Source: SAR324 cluster bacterium
GTDB taxonomy: Bacteria; SAR324; NAC60-12
Assembly (NCBI GenBank): GCA_028281495.1
Contig: JANQJU010000064.1
Coordinates: forward strand, 575,436 to 639,435
Direction of reading: 5' to 3'
Length of the DNA stretch: 64,000 nt
The notes beneath the pieces are model-generated. The model was not told the origin of the DNA, searched no databases, and was given only the letters and a program-made list of their open reading frames with translations. Below are positions 27,006 through 34,893 of this stretch, one piece after another. Position 1 is the first letter of the stretch. Each line of letters opens with the position of its first letter. The position numbers and the translations under genes were made by a program.

Positions 27006-27032
27006 ATGGCTGAAATTGCCATTCTAATTCGA

Positions 27033-27920
27033 TCAAACTTGACGTCCCACAGCATCCGCTACTTTCCGCATGCTTTGCATCAGGTCTTCAAATTCTGCAA
27101 AGTTCAAGGGTTGTAGAGGATCAACGGCTGAATTCTTAGGATCAGGATGCACTTCAATCATGATCCCATCCGCACCGCCTGCCACCGAAGCCAAGGCCAT
27201 TGGCTTCACCCACGGCGCCCAGAAAGTGGCATGACTTGGATCGACCACCACGGGTAAATGAGTCACTTCTTGTGCCGCAGGAACCACTTGAAGATCGAGT
27301 AAAAATCGAGAAGAACCACGATGGGTGTGAGGAGCCGAAACCCCACGTTCGCACAAGATAATTTTTTCGTTGCCTTCGACCATTGCATATTCTGCAGCCC
27401 CCAACCAATCTCGCAAAGAACAACCGAAATGGCGCTTAATCATTAAGGGTTTGCCCGTTTTGGCACAGGCCGTGATGAACGGATAATTCTGCATGTTTCG
27501 CGCTCCGATCTGTAGAATATCTGCAACTTCCGCAACCAAAGGGATGAACTTTTCTTCCATGACCTCAGTGATGATCCCAATTCCCGTTGCTTCTTTTGCT
27601 TTTTTCAACCATTCAATTCCGGCTTCGCGGGTTTCGTTGTACTTGCTGGAACGGTAAGGGAATGTGAGCGGCTTGAAGGCACCTCCACGCAAAAATTGAG
27701 CACCGGAAGCCTGGATCGCTTTAGCCGTTTCCACAATCAAACTCTCGGATTCCACCATATTGGGGCCGGCAAATACGGGCACTAAGTCTCCGCCAAATTC
27801 CGCACCAGCAATGGTGAACCGGCTCCGATGTTCTGGGTCTTTTTTTGCGGCTAGTGGAAATTTAGTCTTCAAATCGTCTTCACTGATGTCTTTTCCTGGG
27901 AATTTATTTTCAATTTCCAT
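27033..27920 (-). CDS. aroF: 3-deoxy-7-phosphoheptulonate synthase, type I-beta
   Basis: Condenses phosphoenolpyruvate with erythrose 4-phosphate (DAHP, first step of aromatic synthesis). 295 residues in the type I-beta/KDO8P-synthase superfamily. FLRGGAFKPLTFPY, DILQIGARNMQNYPF, IKRHFGCSLRDWL, ILCERGVSAPHTHRG, PVVVDPSHATFW and MIEVHPDPKNS are visible; LRGGAFKP marks DAHP synthases rather than KdsA. There is no ferredoxin-like or chorismate-mutase regulatory domain, only a short N-terminal extension. The ATG has GAAGGAGC. It lies between a glycosyltransferase-cytidylyltransferase gene and aroE, so a role in a special 3-deoxy-ulosonate cannot be excluded. Confidence 0.88.
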   Translation of the reverse strand: MEIENKFPGKDISEDDLKTKFPLAAKKDPEHRSRFTIAGAEFGGDLVPVFAGPNMVESESLIVETAKAIQASGAQFLRGGAFKPLTFPYRSSKYNETREAGIEWLKKAKEATGIGIITEVMEEKFIPLVAEVADILQIGARNMQNYPFITACAKTGKPLMIKRHFGCSLRDWLGAAEYAMVEGNEKIILCERGVSAPHTHRGSSRFLLDLQVVPAAQEVTHLPVVVDPSHATFWAPWVKPMALASVAGGADGIMIEVHPDPKNSAVDPLQPLNFAEFEDLMQSMRKVADAVGRQV

Positions 27921-28041
27921 CCTGCTCCTTCGGTTCGTTGAGTTAATGAACGGGGATCGTTCAATGATTAATCAATGATTAATTTTTGTTTTGGGGGCGA
28001 CGAGGTCGGAGTTTATGGCAAAAGGAGTCTTACCAGTCTAT

Positions 28042-29406
28042 CTATTGGTAGTGATCTTTCCACCAAGCTTCCAAAATTTGGTGGGCGTAGGCCAATGATG
28101 TTTTTTCTCGAACCTCCATATCGCTGTAGCTTTCAGTAATTTCCAAAATGCCAGCATTCTCTCCAACGATGGTGCCTTGTCGGATCAATTGCGGATGCGT
28201 GACACATCCCAAACCCAGCAGACTGATATACACACATTCGTCCTTCCACTGTCGAGGCATGAAACCAGGACCATGCATAGTAGCTTCGCCATTCTCCTGA
28301 AGCCATGTGGATCGATATTCCGGTTTAACCGGCACAACACTATCGAGTCCCTCGTTCACTAATTTGGTAATGAGTGTGTCAATGAATCCTGGAGGACGGA
28401 AAGGATATGTTTCTTCCATCAGCACCAATAGGTCGGGAAAGATCTGGCGATTTTCGAGTTGCTCCAAAGAATACTGCAACACGGTACTCAAATCCACGTG
28501 CTCCAAGGAAAGTTCATTGGGACGGAAGAAGGGCACCTCGACTCTCGCTTGTTCAGCCACTTCTGCTGTTCGATGACTGTCGGTGGCAACAATCACTCGG
28601 TTGATAAACTGAGACCGTTTGGCATGCTCAATGGTATATTCCATCAGTGGCTTATCCCCACAGCATTTGGGTTCTCCTTTGATAGGAATCAATGCAACGA
28701 TATTGAGTGCATTGGCATCCAAAGTGGCCTTTCTAAGTGTATGTTCATTATCCATTGATTCCAGCACTCGCACCACGTTTTTACAACGCTGCAAGTCCAT
28801 ATCTTGATGGATACCATGATAGTGAAACACGCTCGCTTCCGGTTCATACACTAAGTGGTAGTTACTCTGTTGCAAGACCTGTTTGGCCCAGACGCGGTCT
28901 TCAATATTGGTGACTCTTTCATCAAACGGGATTTGGTCCCACACCTCACGCCGAACGGCACTGTTGGCATTGTGAAAGAAAGGATCTTTTTTTTGGATCT
29001 TCTTATCGAGGCCAAACACGATCAACAAATCGCGTTTGTCAAAATCGCTGCTAAACGACATCGGCTCTTGCCGTCCATACACTCCGGCTACATTGGGGTC
29101 TTCAAAGTTCTTCAAAAGGTTCTCTAGCCAAGTGGGATGAACCGGGATGCAATGACCGGATAAGCATACAATGACGTCTCCTGAAGAATGGCGGACTCCC
29201 AAATTGATAGCTTTGCCAGGAAGAAATTTCTCAATTTCAAGAAGCTTGATGTCGAAGGCTTGGGCTTTAGATACGGTTTTATCCGTGCTCTGGTTGTCCA
29301 CAAGGATGACTTCAAAGTCTTGGTGAGTTTGATCGAAGATGGATCGCAGACATGAACCGATCCACTTTTCTTCATTTTTGGTGCGGATGATAATTGAAGC
29401 TCGCAT
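28042..29406 (-). CDS. Fusion: GT2 glycosyltransferase + NeuA-like cytidylyltransferase
   Basis: 454 residues in two parts. Residues 1 to about 225 are a GT-A glycosyltransferase (SIIIRTKNEEKWIGSCLRS, ILVDNQSTDKT, RVTNIEDRVWAKQVL). Residues about 232-454 resemble CMP-acylneuraminate/NTP-sugar cytidylyltransferases (PLMEYTIEHAKRSQ, RVIVATDS, VPFFRPNELS). The cytidylyltransferase Arg-containing P-loop, usually IPARGGSK, is IPIKGEPK here, so activity is uncertain. One protein could activate a sugar and transfer one. The ATG has AGGAAAGG. It follows the Gfo/Idh gene after 21 bp, so they are cotranscribed. Sugar identity is unknown. Confidence 0.8.
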   Translation of the reverse strand: MRASIIIRTKNEEKWIGSCLRSIFDQTHQDFEVILVDNQSTDKTVSKAQAFDIKLLEIEKFLPGKAINLGVRHSSGDVIVCLSGHCIPVHPTWLENLLKNFEDPNVAGVYGRQEPMSFSSDFDKRDLLIVFGLDKKIQKKDPFFHNANSAVRREVWDQIPFDERVTNIEDRVWAKQVLQQSNYHLVYEPEASVFHYHGIHQDMDLQRCKNVVRVLESMDNEHTLRKATLDANALNIVALIPIKGEPKCCGDKPLMEYTIEHAKRSQFINRVIVATDSHRTAEVAEQARVEVPFFRPNELSLEHVDLSTVLQYSLEQLENRQIFPDLLVLMEETYPFRPPGFIDTLITKLVNEGLDSVVPVKPEYRSTWLQENGEATMHGPGFMPRQWKDECVYISLLGLGCVTHPQLIRQGTIVGENAGILEITESYSDMEVREKTSLAYAHQILEAWWKDHYQ

Positions 29407-29427
29407 ATACCTTTCCTAGAGGCACAT

Positions 29428-30498
29428 TCAACGTTTGCCAAGTCGCTCTGATTCGGGGCAACTTTGTAAATCAACCCATCCGTCTTGCTCGACGCTGCTG
29501 TAGAGCGCATGGATCAGTTGAACGGTTTCCACCGTTTCCTGTAGAGAAATGGGGGGGACTGTATTGTTGTTTTGGAGACGCTCAACGATTTGCTGGAGCA
29601 AGGGAATATGACTCCACCCATAACCGTTTTCGACTTCTTGAGAATAATCTTCGGGAACGGAAGCATCGCCTTCTTGTGGCTCAACAAAGTTCCAAGTTAC
29701 GATTTCATTCAAGCCAATACCGCCAATCATCACCATGCCGCCCTCCCCAACAATGGAGATGGAGGCCTCAAAATCTTTCGGACGAGCTGCCGTGGTCACC
29801 TCAATCGTGCCTAAAGCGCAGTTGTGGAATTGCAATACTGCGGTCATGGTGTCTTCAGCTTCCAATTGGTTCAGACGGTTCGCTTGAGAAGCACAGACTC
29901 GATCAATCGGACCACATAGCCAATTCAACGCATCTACATGATGGATGGCTTGTTGATTGATCACACCGCCGTCCATCGCCCAAGTGCCGTGCCAACCATC
30001 CTCGTAATAAGGTTGGAACCGGCACCATCTTAAACGGATCGAAGCCGTGACGATTTTACCAAAGCGCCCTTGCTTCAAGGCTTGCCGAAGCACTTGAATT
30101 GAAGGATTCAAACGATTTTGAAAGGCCACACAACACATCAAATTGAGCTCTTTGGACAAGCGTTCCAATTCTTCCACTTGAGCGGGGATTAAACTAGGAG
30201 GCTTCTCCACCCAAACATGGCGTCCGGCGAGTAAAGCAGCCTTGGTATGCTCGAAGTGTAAACCGCTCGGAGTGAGCACGACCACTAAGTCGATGTTAGA
30301 GTCGCTAAGAAAAGACTCAGAATCAGTGTAGACTTTCGCTTCACTGCCCTGTGCCAATTTTTCAGCACGTTCGACAATGATGTCGTGATAAGCAACTACC
30401 TGAGCACCGACTTTTTCATTTCCAGGGAAAACCTTTTGATGATAGTGCTGGGCAATTCGACCACACCCCCAAACGCCGATTTTAATCGTCTTTTCCAC
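29428..30498 (-). CDS. Gfo/Idh/MocA-family NAD(P)-dependent sugar oxidoreductase
   Basis: 356 residues: a Rossmann N-terminus (KIGVWGCGRIAQHYHQ), the EKPPSL motif whose Lys is catalytic in the family, and a C-terminal alpha/beta domain with AIHHVDALNWLCG carrying the usual His/Asp pair. Relatives oxidise or reduce hydroxyls of sugars, inositols and nucleotide sugars. First gene of the minus-strand group that continues with the GT-cytidylyltransferase, DAHP synthase and aroE. A minus-strand promoter is predicted at 30678-30706. The substrate is probably an envelope sugar intermediate. Confidence 0.87.
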   Translation of the reverse strand: MEKTIKIGVWGCGRIAQHYHQKVFPGNEKVGAQVVAYHDIIVERAEKLAQGSEAKVYTDSESFLSDSNIDLVVVLTPSGLHFEHTKAALLAGRHVWVEKPPSLIPAQVEELERLSKELNLMCCVAFQNRLNPSIQVLRQALKQGRFGKIVTASIRLRWCRFQPYYEDGWHGTWAMDGGVINQQAIHHVDALNWLCGPIDRVCASQANRLNQLEAEDTMTAVLQFHNCALGTIEVTTAARPKDFEASISIVGEGGMVMIGGIGLNEIVTWNFVEPQEGDASVPEDYSQEVENGYGWSHIPLLQQIVERLQNNNTVPPISLQETVETVQLIHALYSSVEQDGWVDLQSCPESERLGKR

Positions 30499-30677
30499 GT
30501 TCGACCTTTTCGGTTTGTTTTTTAAGAAAAATCGTCCCTATACTTGAACCTAAGGTTTGTATATTTTGCAAAGAAGGGCAGGCTAGCATTAAGGAAGGAG
30601 AAAAACATAGATTCATCGATAGGTGAGTCGGGACATTTTTGAATTGATTGCATGCGTTCAAAATTTGAACATTAAAA

Positions 30678-30706
30678 AAGATAAAAGGTGATGCTTGCAT
30701 TGTCAA
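30678..30706 (-). promoter_or_regulatory. Promoter for the minus-strand sugar gene group
   Basis: On the minus strand a perfect TTGACA (30706-30701), a 17-bp spacer and TATCTT (30683-30678), 180 bp before the Gfo/Idh ATG. Confidence 0.5.
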
Positions 30707-30816
30707 GTAACAAATCAGGCCGTTTGAACCCTTTGAGCTACCTGGAAATATCTTGTAGTTTCCGGATGTTTCGAGGTTCTGAAACCTTCTTGAACCCTTA
30801 CAACATACGATCTAGT

Positions 30817-30844
30817 TTGACCTTTCCATGGAGACCTCTATAGG
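30817..30844 (+). promoter_or_regulatory. Promoter for the carbamoyltransferase gene
   Basis: TTGACC (30817-30822), 16-bp spacer, TATAGG (30839-30844), 112 bp before the ATG at 30957. Confidence 0.45.
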
Positions 30845-30956
30845 TTCATGGCATTTTTTATCGAGGGCTGCAACATCCCTCCTCTGATGACGACCTGCGG
30901 CAGGCCACCCTCTCCTACCACACCTCTAATTTCAACTAACTATCAACTGAAGCCTT

Positions 30957-32774
30957 ATGAAGATTCTTGGAATTCATTACGGACATGACGCGAATGCGGC
31001 CATTATCGAAGATGGAAAAGTATTGTTTGCAATATCGGAAGAACGGATCAACCGGAAAAAGTTTTATTGGGGATTTCCGTTTCAATCCATCGCATGGTGC
31101 TTAAAACACACGGACCTTGCTCCTCAACAGATCGACCATGTTGCGTTGGTGAATTTGAATGCTCAGCAAGACACGTTAGGCAATACGTTGCCGAACTTCT
31201 ATGAACGATTGAATCGTCGTGTTCCTCAATTTGCTTCCGTACTCAACTTGCCATTGATCATTTTCGACAATTTGGTGCAAGGGAACCTGCGTCGTTCCAT
31301 AGCCCGTTCCATGTTATTCGAAACATTGAAGGATCTCGGTTTTCCCAAACACAAGGTCCGTTTTGTCGATCACCATCTTGCTCATGCTGCGGGTGCCTTT
31401 TTTCTATCAGGTTTTCGTGATTCACTGGTGGTGACTTCCGATGGCAAAGGCGATTTGGTGTCACATCGAACTTATCTCGCACGAGACAACTATTTCGAAT
31501 ATTTGCATGAATCGCCTGATTTCAATTCTATTGGATTATTTTATTCCTGCATCACCGAATACTTAGGGTTCAAAGTATTGCGTCATGAAGGAAAGATCAC
31601 AGGCTTGGCAGCTTATGGCGATCCCAAAAAGACCGCTCATATCCCCCCACCAGTGAGCCTATCAGCCAACGGTATGTCCACTCAAAACAACTTAATCCCC
31701 GAGGCACGTTTTAATGACGTGTATTGGGGCTATCGACAATTTTATGAGGAAGATCCTCAATTGTTTTACAAAATTCTGACAACCAAAAGTGCCGTGTTGT
31801 TTGAATATGCACGTTATGCCACGAATCAGTTGTTCAAGAAGAGCTTTTCTGGACTGGAAAAAGAACATGTGGCTGCCTTTGCTCAAAAGCACCTCGAAGA
31901 TGTTTTGGTGAAATTGGTTCATCAACAGGTCAAGCGCTATAATACAAATCGAGTGGCAATGAGCGGCGGAACCTTCGGAAATGTGCGTCTGAATCAAAAA
32001 ATTGCAGAACTGCCTGAAGTGGATGAAGTCTACATTCAACCCGCGATGGGTGATGGCGGACTAGGAGTTGGCAGTGCGGTTTGGATGTATTGGGATCTTA
32101 GCGAGAAGTGGGAGCATGAATTTTTAGAGCAAGTTTATCTGGGGCCGGAATATTCAGACGATCAAATCTTCAAAGCCATCCAAGCCGTGGGTTTACCCCA
32201 TCTCAAGTTGGACGATATTGAAGGTGAAGTGGGCAAAGCGCTCAAAAACAACAAGATAGTTGGGCGTTTTCATGGCCAGATGGAGTGGGGGCCACGTGCT
32301 CTTGGCAATCGCAGCATCCTTGCCTCTCCGCAAGATGCCACCATCAACGAGACTTTAAACCATCGCCTCAATCGGACTGAGTTCATGCCTTTTGCTCCTA
32401 TCATTCTAGAGGATCACGCAGCAGATTACTTCGTCGGTTATGCTTCCGAGCAACTCGCTCCTCGCTTTATGACGGTTACTTATGAAGTGGCTCCCCCCAA
32501 GCGTAATTTGATTCCAGCAGTGGTTCATGTGGATGGCACGGCTCGTCCCCAGGTCGTTCGAGAATCTGAAAATCCTTCCTTGCATCGCATACTGAGCGCC
32601 TACCTCAAGCAGTCCGGGTTACCCGTTCTCATCAACACCAGCTTCAACATGCACGAAGAACCCATCGTGTGTACCCCTCAAGACGCCATTCGTGCCTATC
32701 AAGCAGGAGCCATCGACATTTTGGCCATCGGGAATTATTGGGTGTCGGACGAGTCCTTATTGCCGAAAAGTTAA
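30957..32774 (+). CDS. Carbamoyltransferase, NodU/CmcH/TobZ family
   Basis: 605 residues. These enzymes make carbamoyl-adenylate from carbamoyl phosphate and ATP in a Kae1-like domain and move the carbamoyl group to a hydroxyl of a sugar, Nod factor or antibiotic. Visible: GIHYGHDANAAII at the N-terminus, the metal/catalytic HHLAHAAGAF (about 140), MSGGTFGNVRLNQ, and the C-terminal signature GQMEWGPRALGNRSIL with INTSFNMHEEPIV. Both domains are complete. The gene is monocistronic and lies beside sugar-synthesis and glycosyltransferase genes, so carbamoylation of a surface glycan is the likely use. AcyP at 11087 could hydrolyse the same carbamoyl phosphate, but no link is shown. Confidence 0.92.
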   Translation: MKILGIHYGHDANAAIIEDGKVLFAISEERINRKKFYWGFPFQSIAWCLKHTDLAPQQIDHVALVNLNAQQDTLGNTLPNFYERLNRRVPQFASVLNLPLIIFDNLVQGNLRRSIARSMLFETLKDLGFPKHKVRFVDHHLAHAAGAFFLSGFRDSLVVTSDGKGDLVSHRTYLARDNYFEYLHESPDFNSIGLFYSCITEYLGFKVLRHEGKITGLAAYGDPKKTAHIPPPVSLSANGMSTQNNLIPEARFNDVYWGYRQFYEEDPQLFYKILTTKSAVLFEYARYATNQLFKKSFSGLEKEHVAAFAQKHLEDVLVKLVHQQVKRYNTNRVAMSGGTFGNVRLNQKIAELPEVDEVYIQPAMGDGGLGVGSAVWMYWDLSEKWEHEFLEQVYLGPEYSDDQIFKAIQAVGLPHLKLDDIEGEVGKALKNNKIVGRFHGQMEWGPRALGNRSILASPQDATINETLNHRLNRTEFMPFAPIILEDHAADYFVGYASEQLAPRFMTVTYEVAPPKRNLIPAVVHVDGTARPQVVRESENPSLHRILSAYLKQSGLPVLINTSFNMHEEPIVCTPQDAIRAYQAGAIDILAIGNYWVSDESLLPKS

Positions 32775-32809
32775 AATCGCTTACTTGCTCCAAATCATTG
32801 ATACTATTC

Positions 32810-32914
32810 GGTCGATTCTAGAAAGATTCAGGTCGATTCTAGAAAGATTCAGGTCGATTCTAGAAAGAATTAGGTCGATTTTAGAAAGATTGAAGTCGAT
32901 TTTGAAATGACTGG
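32810..32914 (+). repeat. Five tandem 21-bp repeats, decaying rightwards
   Basis: Units begin at 32810, 32831, 32852, 32873 and 32894. The first two are identical; the third to fifth carry increasing changes. The core is GGTCGATTCTAGAAAG, containing the palindrome TTCTAGAA in the first three units. Because 21 is a multiple of three, one plus-strand frame reads a seven-residue repeat (RSILERF), but there is no good start and it overlaps the carbamoyltransferase end, so a protein is unlikely. Confidence 0.9.
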
Positions 32915-32920
32915 AGGTGC

Positions 32921-33030
32921 TATAGGGCGATTTGGGACGTTGGGGTGCAATTTGGGACGACTTTGGACGACTTGGTAATTTGCGATGAAATTCAGGACGT
33001 CGGGATGCAATTTGGGACGACTTTGGACGC
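32921..33030 (+). repeat. Degenerate 60-bp tandem repeat
   Basis: Positions 32941-32970 recur at 33001-33030 with three changes, sharing TGCAATTTGGGACGACTT. Shorter GGGACGT/AGGACGT pieces precede each. The block directly follows the 21-bp repeats. Confidence 0.75.
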
Positions 33031-33085
33031 CAACAAGGTTTCTTTTTACAAAAGATGACTTTATTATTTTCTTACAGCCTCCTCA

Positions 33086-33133
33086 CAGGTCACTGACTTG
33101 TTCTTAACCTATCCCCCGCGTGTTAGTGACCTG
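33086..33133. repeat. Inverted repeat CAGGTCACTGA / TTAGTGACCTG
   Basis: Eleven-base arms with one mismatch around a 26-base spacer, in the gap between the convergent carbamoyltransferase and glyoxalase-family genes. It may act as a weak bidirectional terminator or be a protein site. There is no T run on either side. Confidence 0.45.
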
Positions 33134-33152
33134 CCCCCAAACCAATTATTCC

Positions 33153-33201
33153 CCAGGCCAATGGCTTCTTCCTCCTATTCCCCCGTTCGCCAATGGCCTG
33201 G
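33153..33201. repeat. Inverted repeat CCAGGCCAATGGC / GCCAATGGCCTGG
   Basis: Thirteen-base arms that pair except at the central two positions, 23-base spacer, ending 13 bp before the glyoxalase-family stop. Possible 3' hairpin for that minus-strand gene. Confidence 0.45.
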
Positions 33202-33214
33202 GATGTTTCATAGA

Positions 33215-33631
33215 CTACCACTCTCCTTGACTGGGCATGGATTTCCAAGGTTCTTCGAGGGGTAGTGCTTCTCCTTCCTGCAACAATTCCACTGATATCG
33301 AATCAGGCGACCGTACAAAAGCCATGCGGCCATCTCGAGGAGGTCTTAATATTGTGATACCGGCATCTTGCAAGCGTTGGCAGGTTTCGTAGATATTTTC
33401 GACCGAATAGGCCAAATGCCCGAAGTTGCGTCCTACAGAGTAAGGCTCGGATTGATCCCAATTGTATGTCAGTTCCACTTCCGGTTCTCCGGGAGCTGTG
33501 GCTAAAAAAGCCAAAGTGAACTTGCCTTCGGGGTACTCGTTTCGTCGGGTTTCTTGTAACCCCAAGTGCTTAAAAAATGTGATGGCAGCCTCTAAATCTC
33601 GAACTCGGATCATCGTGTGAAGATAGTGCAT
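33215..33631 (-). CDS. Glyoxalase I-like VOC-family protein
   Basis: 138 residues, one glyoxalase/VOC domain pair. It opens MHYLHTMIRVRDLEAAITFFKHLGL, and has VELTYNW and NFGHLAYSVENIYETCQRL, which resemble lactoylglutathione lyase (GloA). Metal ligands expected from the family are the first His, the Glu of VELTYN, the His of FGHLAY and the Glu in SVELLQEG; all are visible. GloA converts the hemithioacetal of methylglyoxal and glutathione to lactoylglutathione. The ATG at 33631 has AAAGG before it and is preferred to an in-frame start 9 codons earlier. Confidence 0.82.
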   Translation of the reverse strand: MHYLHTMIRVRDLEAAITFFKHLGLQETRRNEYPEGKFTLAFLATAPGEPEVELTYNWDQSEPYSVGRNFGHLAYSVENIYETCQRLQDAGITILRPPRDGRMAFVRSPDSISVELLQEGEALPLEEPWKSMPSQGEW

Positions 33632-33666
33632 AGTGCCTTTCTGTTTTAAAGAATTCACTCAAAGTG

Positions 33667-33706
33667 ATCTCCTTTGTGTCTTGATAGAGGGACTTTCAAA
33701 GGAGAT
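33667..33706 (+). promoter_or_regulatory. Inverted repeat that covers a ribosome binding site
   Basis: Perfect 10-bp arms ATCTCCTTTG (33667-33676) and CAAAGGAGAT (33697-33706) around 20 bases. In RNA the right arm contains the AAAGGAG ribosome binding site of the 12-codon frame at 33711-33749, so the hairpin would hide it. The same AAGGAGAT motif recurs at 33860-33873 beside the recombinase gene. Confidence 0.5.
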
Positions 33707-33710
33707 GGTT

Positions 33711-33749
33711 ATGACTAAACAGATCCCTAAAGGAATCGAATCTTTATAG
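33711..33749 (+). CDS. Twelve-codon open frame with a strong ribosome binding site
   Basis: MTKQIPKGIESL then TAG, 6 bp after AAAGGAG. It could be a leader peptide, the remnant of a longer broken gene (the same frame continues after the TAG for 11 codons), or chance. No similarity is recognised. Reported because the start signal is strong and sits inside an inverted repeat. Confidence 0.25.
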   Translation: MTKQIPKGIESL

Positions 33750-33829
33750 TATGTAACGGGTCGTTTGATCCTCGTAAACAATTAATGTTCATGAGTGTGT
33801 TGAGGCCCAAGAAGAAGTTAGAAAACCTT

Positions 33830-33847
33830 GGGGGAGGGGCATCCCCC
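33830..33847 (-). terminator. Possible terminator after the recombinase gene
   Basis: On the minus strand GGGGGA pairs with TCCCCC around six bases and is followed by AAGGTTTTC, about 40 bp after the recombinase stop. The stem is GC-only but the T run is poor. Confidence 0.35.
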
Positions 33848-33859
33848 GATGAGCGGTTA

Positions 33860-33873
33860 AAGGAGATCTCCTT
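33860..33873. repeat. 14-bp perfect palindrome AAGGAGATCTCCTT
   Basis: Lies 11 bp past the recombinase stop. Its half AAGGAGAT is the same motif as both arms of the inverted repeat at 33667-33706, giving four copies within 210 bp. It could be a recombinase core or accessory site, or a regulator site. Confidence 0.5.
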
Positions 33874-33884
33874 AATGCGGCAGG

Positions 33885-34832
33885 TCAAATGCGAGGAAGG
33901 CTATCGGTTGGGTTCTTTTGCAGAATTTCTTGGTCGTGAAAATAGCGGATGGTGGTATTCGCTGAGGAATGACGAGCGTAAGCCTGCACTTTCTGAAGCG
34001 GCTCTCCCATCTCCAAGGCGAGCGTGATTGCCGTGTGGCGCATATAATGTGCGGAGATATCAAGACCGACAGCCTTACCCAGGCGCACAACAACATCATT
34101 CACACCTTTCCCCGTCATTTTTTTTCCCCAGGTGCGAAAACTGAGGGAAGGAAAGACCCAATCAGTATAAATTTCATATTCGAACAAAATGTCTTTCCAT
34201 TCTAATAGTTCGGTATGCAGTTCCGTACGAATCTTGAGACGCTGAGGAATACCACTTTTGGTTTGATTGATGACCGCAACATGAAAGGGTCCATCTTGAC
34301 GGATATCTTCCCATTTGAGATTCGCCACTTCGCTGCGTCGGGCCGCCGTGAAGTATAAGAAACGCAACATGAGTCCATTGCGTCGGCGACAGAGAGCAGC
34401 ACTCCGAGCATCATAGGGTTCAATTTCGTTCGCCCGAATCATCGCATTCAATTGAGCAACACGTAATGCGCCTTTGTTACTGATCTCCGAAACCTTCTCG
34501 TTTCGAATGACTGTGGATTTGAATGGGTTTTGACCAATATAGTTGAATTCAGCTAAGACCTTGAACACCTTACGCAAGGCACTCATGGTTTGATTGATGC
34601 TGGATGCCTTTTTTCCTTCCGATTTGAGAATATTTTTGTATTCCAAAATTCTCAGACTAGTCAGTTTTTCCAGATCTCTCATTTCCTCGATTCCTGCCCA
34701 CTTTTGGAAGTCGCGAAATACCCGCGCATAGGCCCGACGGGTGTTCGGCTTGTAGTCCTCAAACACCAGCTTGAGTGCTTCTGCCGGCGAAATATCGCCG
34801 TTTCCTGCCTGTTGAATGACTGTGAGTTCCAT
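33885..34832 (-). CDS. Tyrosine recombinase / phage-type integrase
   Basis: 315 residues from the ATG at 34832. An N-terminal SAM-like core-binding domain (about 20-105, NTRRAYARVFRDFQKWAG) precedes the catalytic domain. The catalytic set is complete: Arg in TAARRSEVANLKW, Lys in NQTKSGIPQRLKI, HxxR in SAHYMRHTAIT, His in ARHSSANTTIRYFHD and the Tyr in that last segment. There is no integron-type insertion between the second and third boxes, and it does not look like XerC/XerD. It is single, with no excisionase, phage or plasmid genes nearby. It lies next to a repeat field and 61 bp after the radical SAM gene on the same strand. Confidence 0.88.
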   Translation of the reverse strand: MELTVIQQAGNGDISPAEALKLVFEDYKPNTRRAYARVFRDFQKWAGIEEMRDLEKLTSLRILEYKNILKSEGKKASSINQTMSALRKVFKVLAEFNYIGQNPFKSTVIRNEKVSEISNKGALRVAQLNAMIRANEIEPYDARSAALCRRRNGLMLRFLYFTAARRSEVANLKWEDIRQDGPFHVAVINQTKSGIPQRLKIRTELHTELLEWKDILFEYEIYTDWVFPSLSFRTWGKKMTGKGVNDVVVRLGKAVGLDISAHYMRHTAITLALEMGEPLQKVQAYARHSSANTTIRYFHDQEILQKNPTDSLPRI

Positions 34833-34893
34833 ATGCCCTCGTTCCTTGAGATTCACACATTTGTTAGGGGCATCCCCAATGGATGCCTTTTCG

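Larger units (their letters stand above)
30499..30956. other. Divergent intergenic region, oxidoreductase and carbamoyltransferase
   Basis: 458 bp without a supported gene. It contains one promoter-like pair per strand (30678-30706 minus, 30817-30844 plus) and a small palindrome CCTGCGGCAGG at 30894-30904 in the carbamoyltransferase leader. Base composition is AT-rich on the left half. Confidence 0.6.
32775..33214. other. Gene-free block with repeats and inverted repeats
   Basis: 440 bp between the carbamoyltransferase stop and the convergent glyoxalase-family stop. It holds five 21-bp repeats (32810-32914), a degenerate 60-bp tandem repeat (32921-33030) and two stem-capable inverted repeats (33086-33133, 33153-33201). 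No credible gene was found. Confidence 0.7.

Noticed and set aside
27033..27920. KdsA (Kdo-8-phosphate synthase) or NeuB-type synthase
   Set aside because: The LRGGAFKP and QIGARNMQN segments fit type I-beta DAHP synthase. KdsA has a different FKASFDKANR segment, and NeuB differs more.
27921..28041. Tandem AATGATTAATC repeats in the gap before the DAHP synthase gene
   Set aside because: Only two 11-bp copies in AT-rich sequence, so it may be chance; no promoter could be fixed from it.
32692..32910. Plus-strand open frame with a seven-residue leucine-rich repeat (RSILERF)
   Set aside because: It overlaps the carbamoyltransferase end in another frame, has no ribosome binding site, and the repeat follows from the 21-bp DNA repeat. 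Treated as DNA repeats only.
32810..33030. CRISPR array
   Set aside because: Units are adjacent with no spacers, 21 bp is too short, and there are no cas genes in the window.
33785..34027. 80-codon plus-strand frame antisense to the recombinase end
   Set aside because: Mostly the shadow of the recombinase gene on the other strand, with no start signal.
33885..34832. Integron integrase
   Set aside because: The protein lacks the extra helix region of IntI between the second and third catalytic boxes, and no attC-like sites or gene cassettes were seen.
33885..34832. XerC or XerD
   Set aside because: Length and catalytic-box wording differ from Xer proteins, and the genomic context is accessory.
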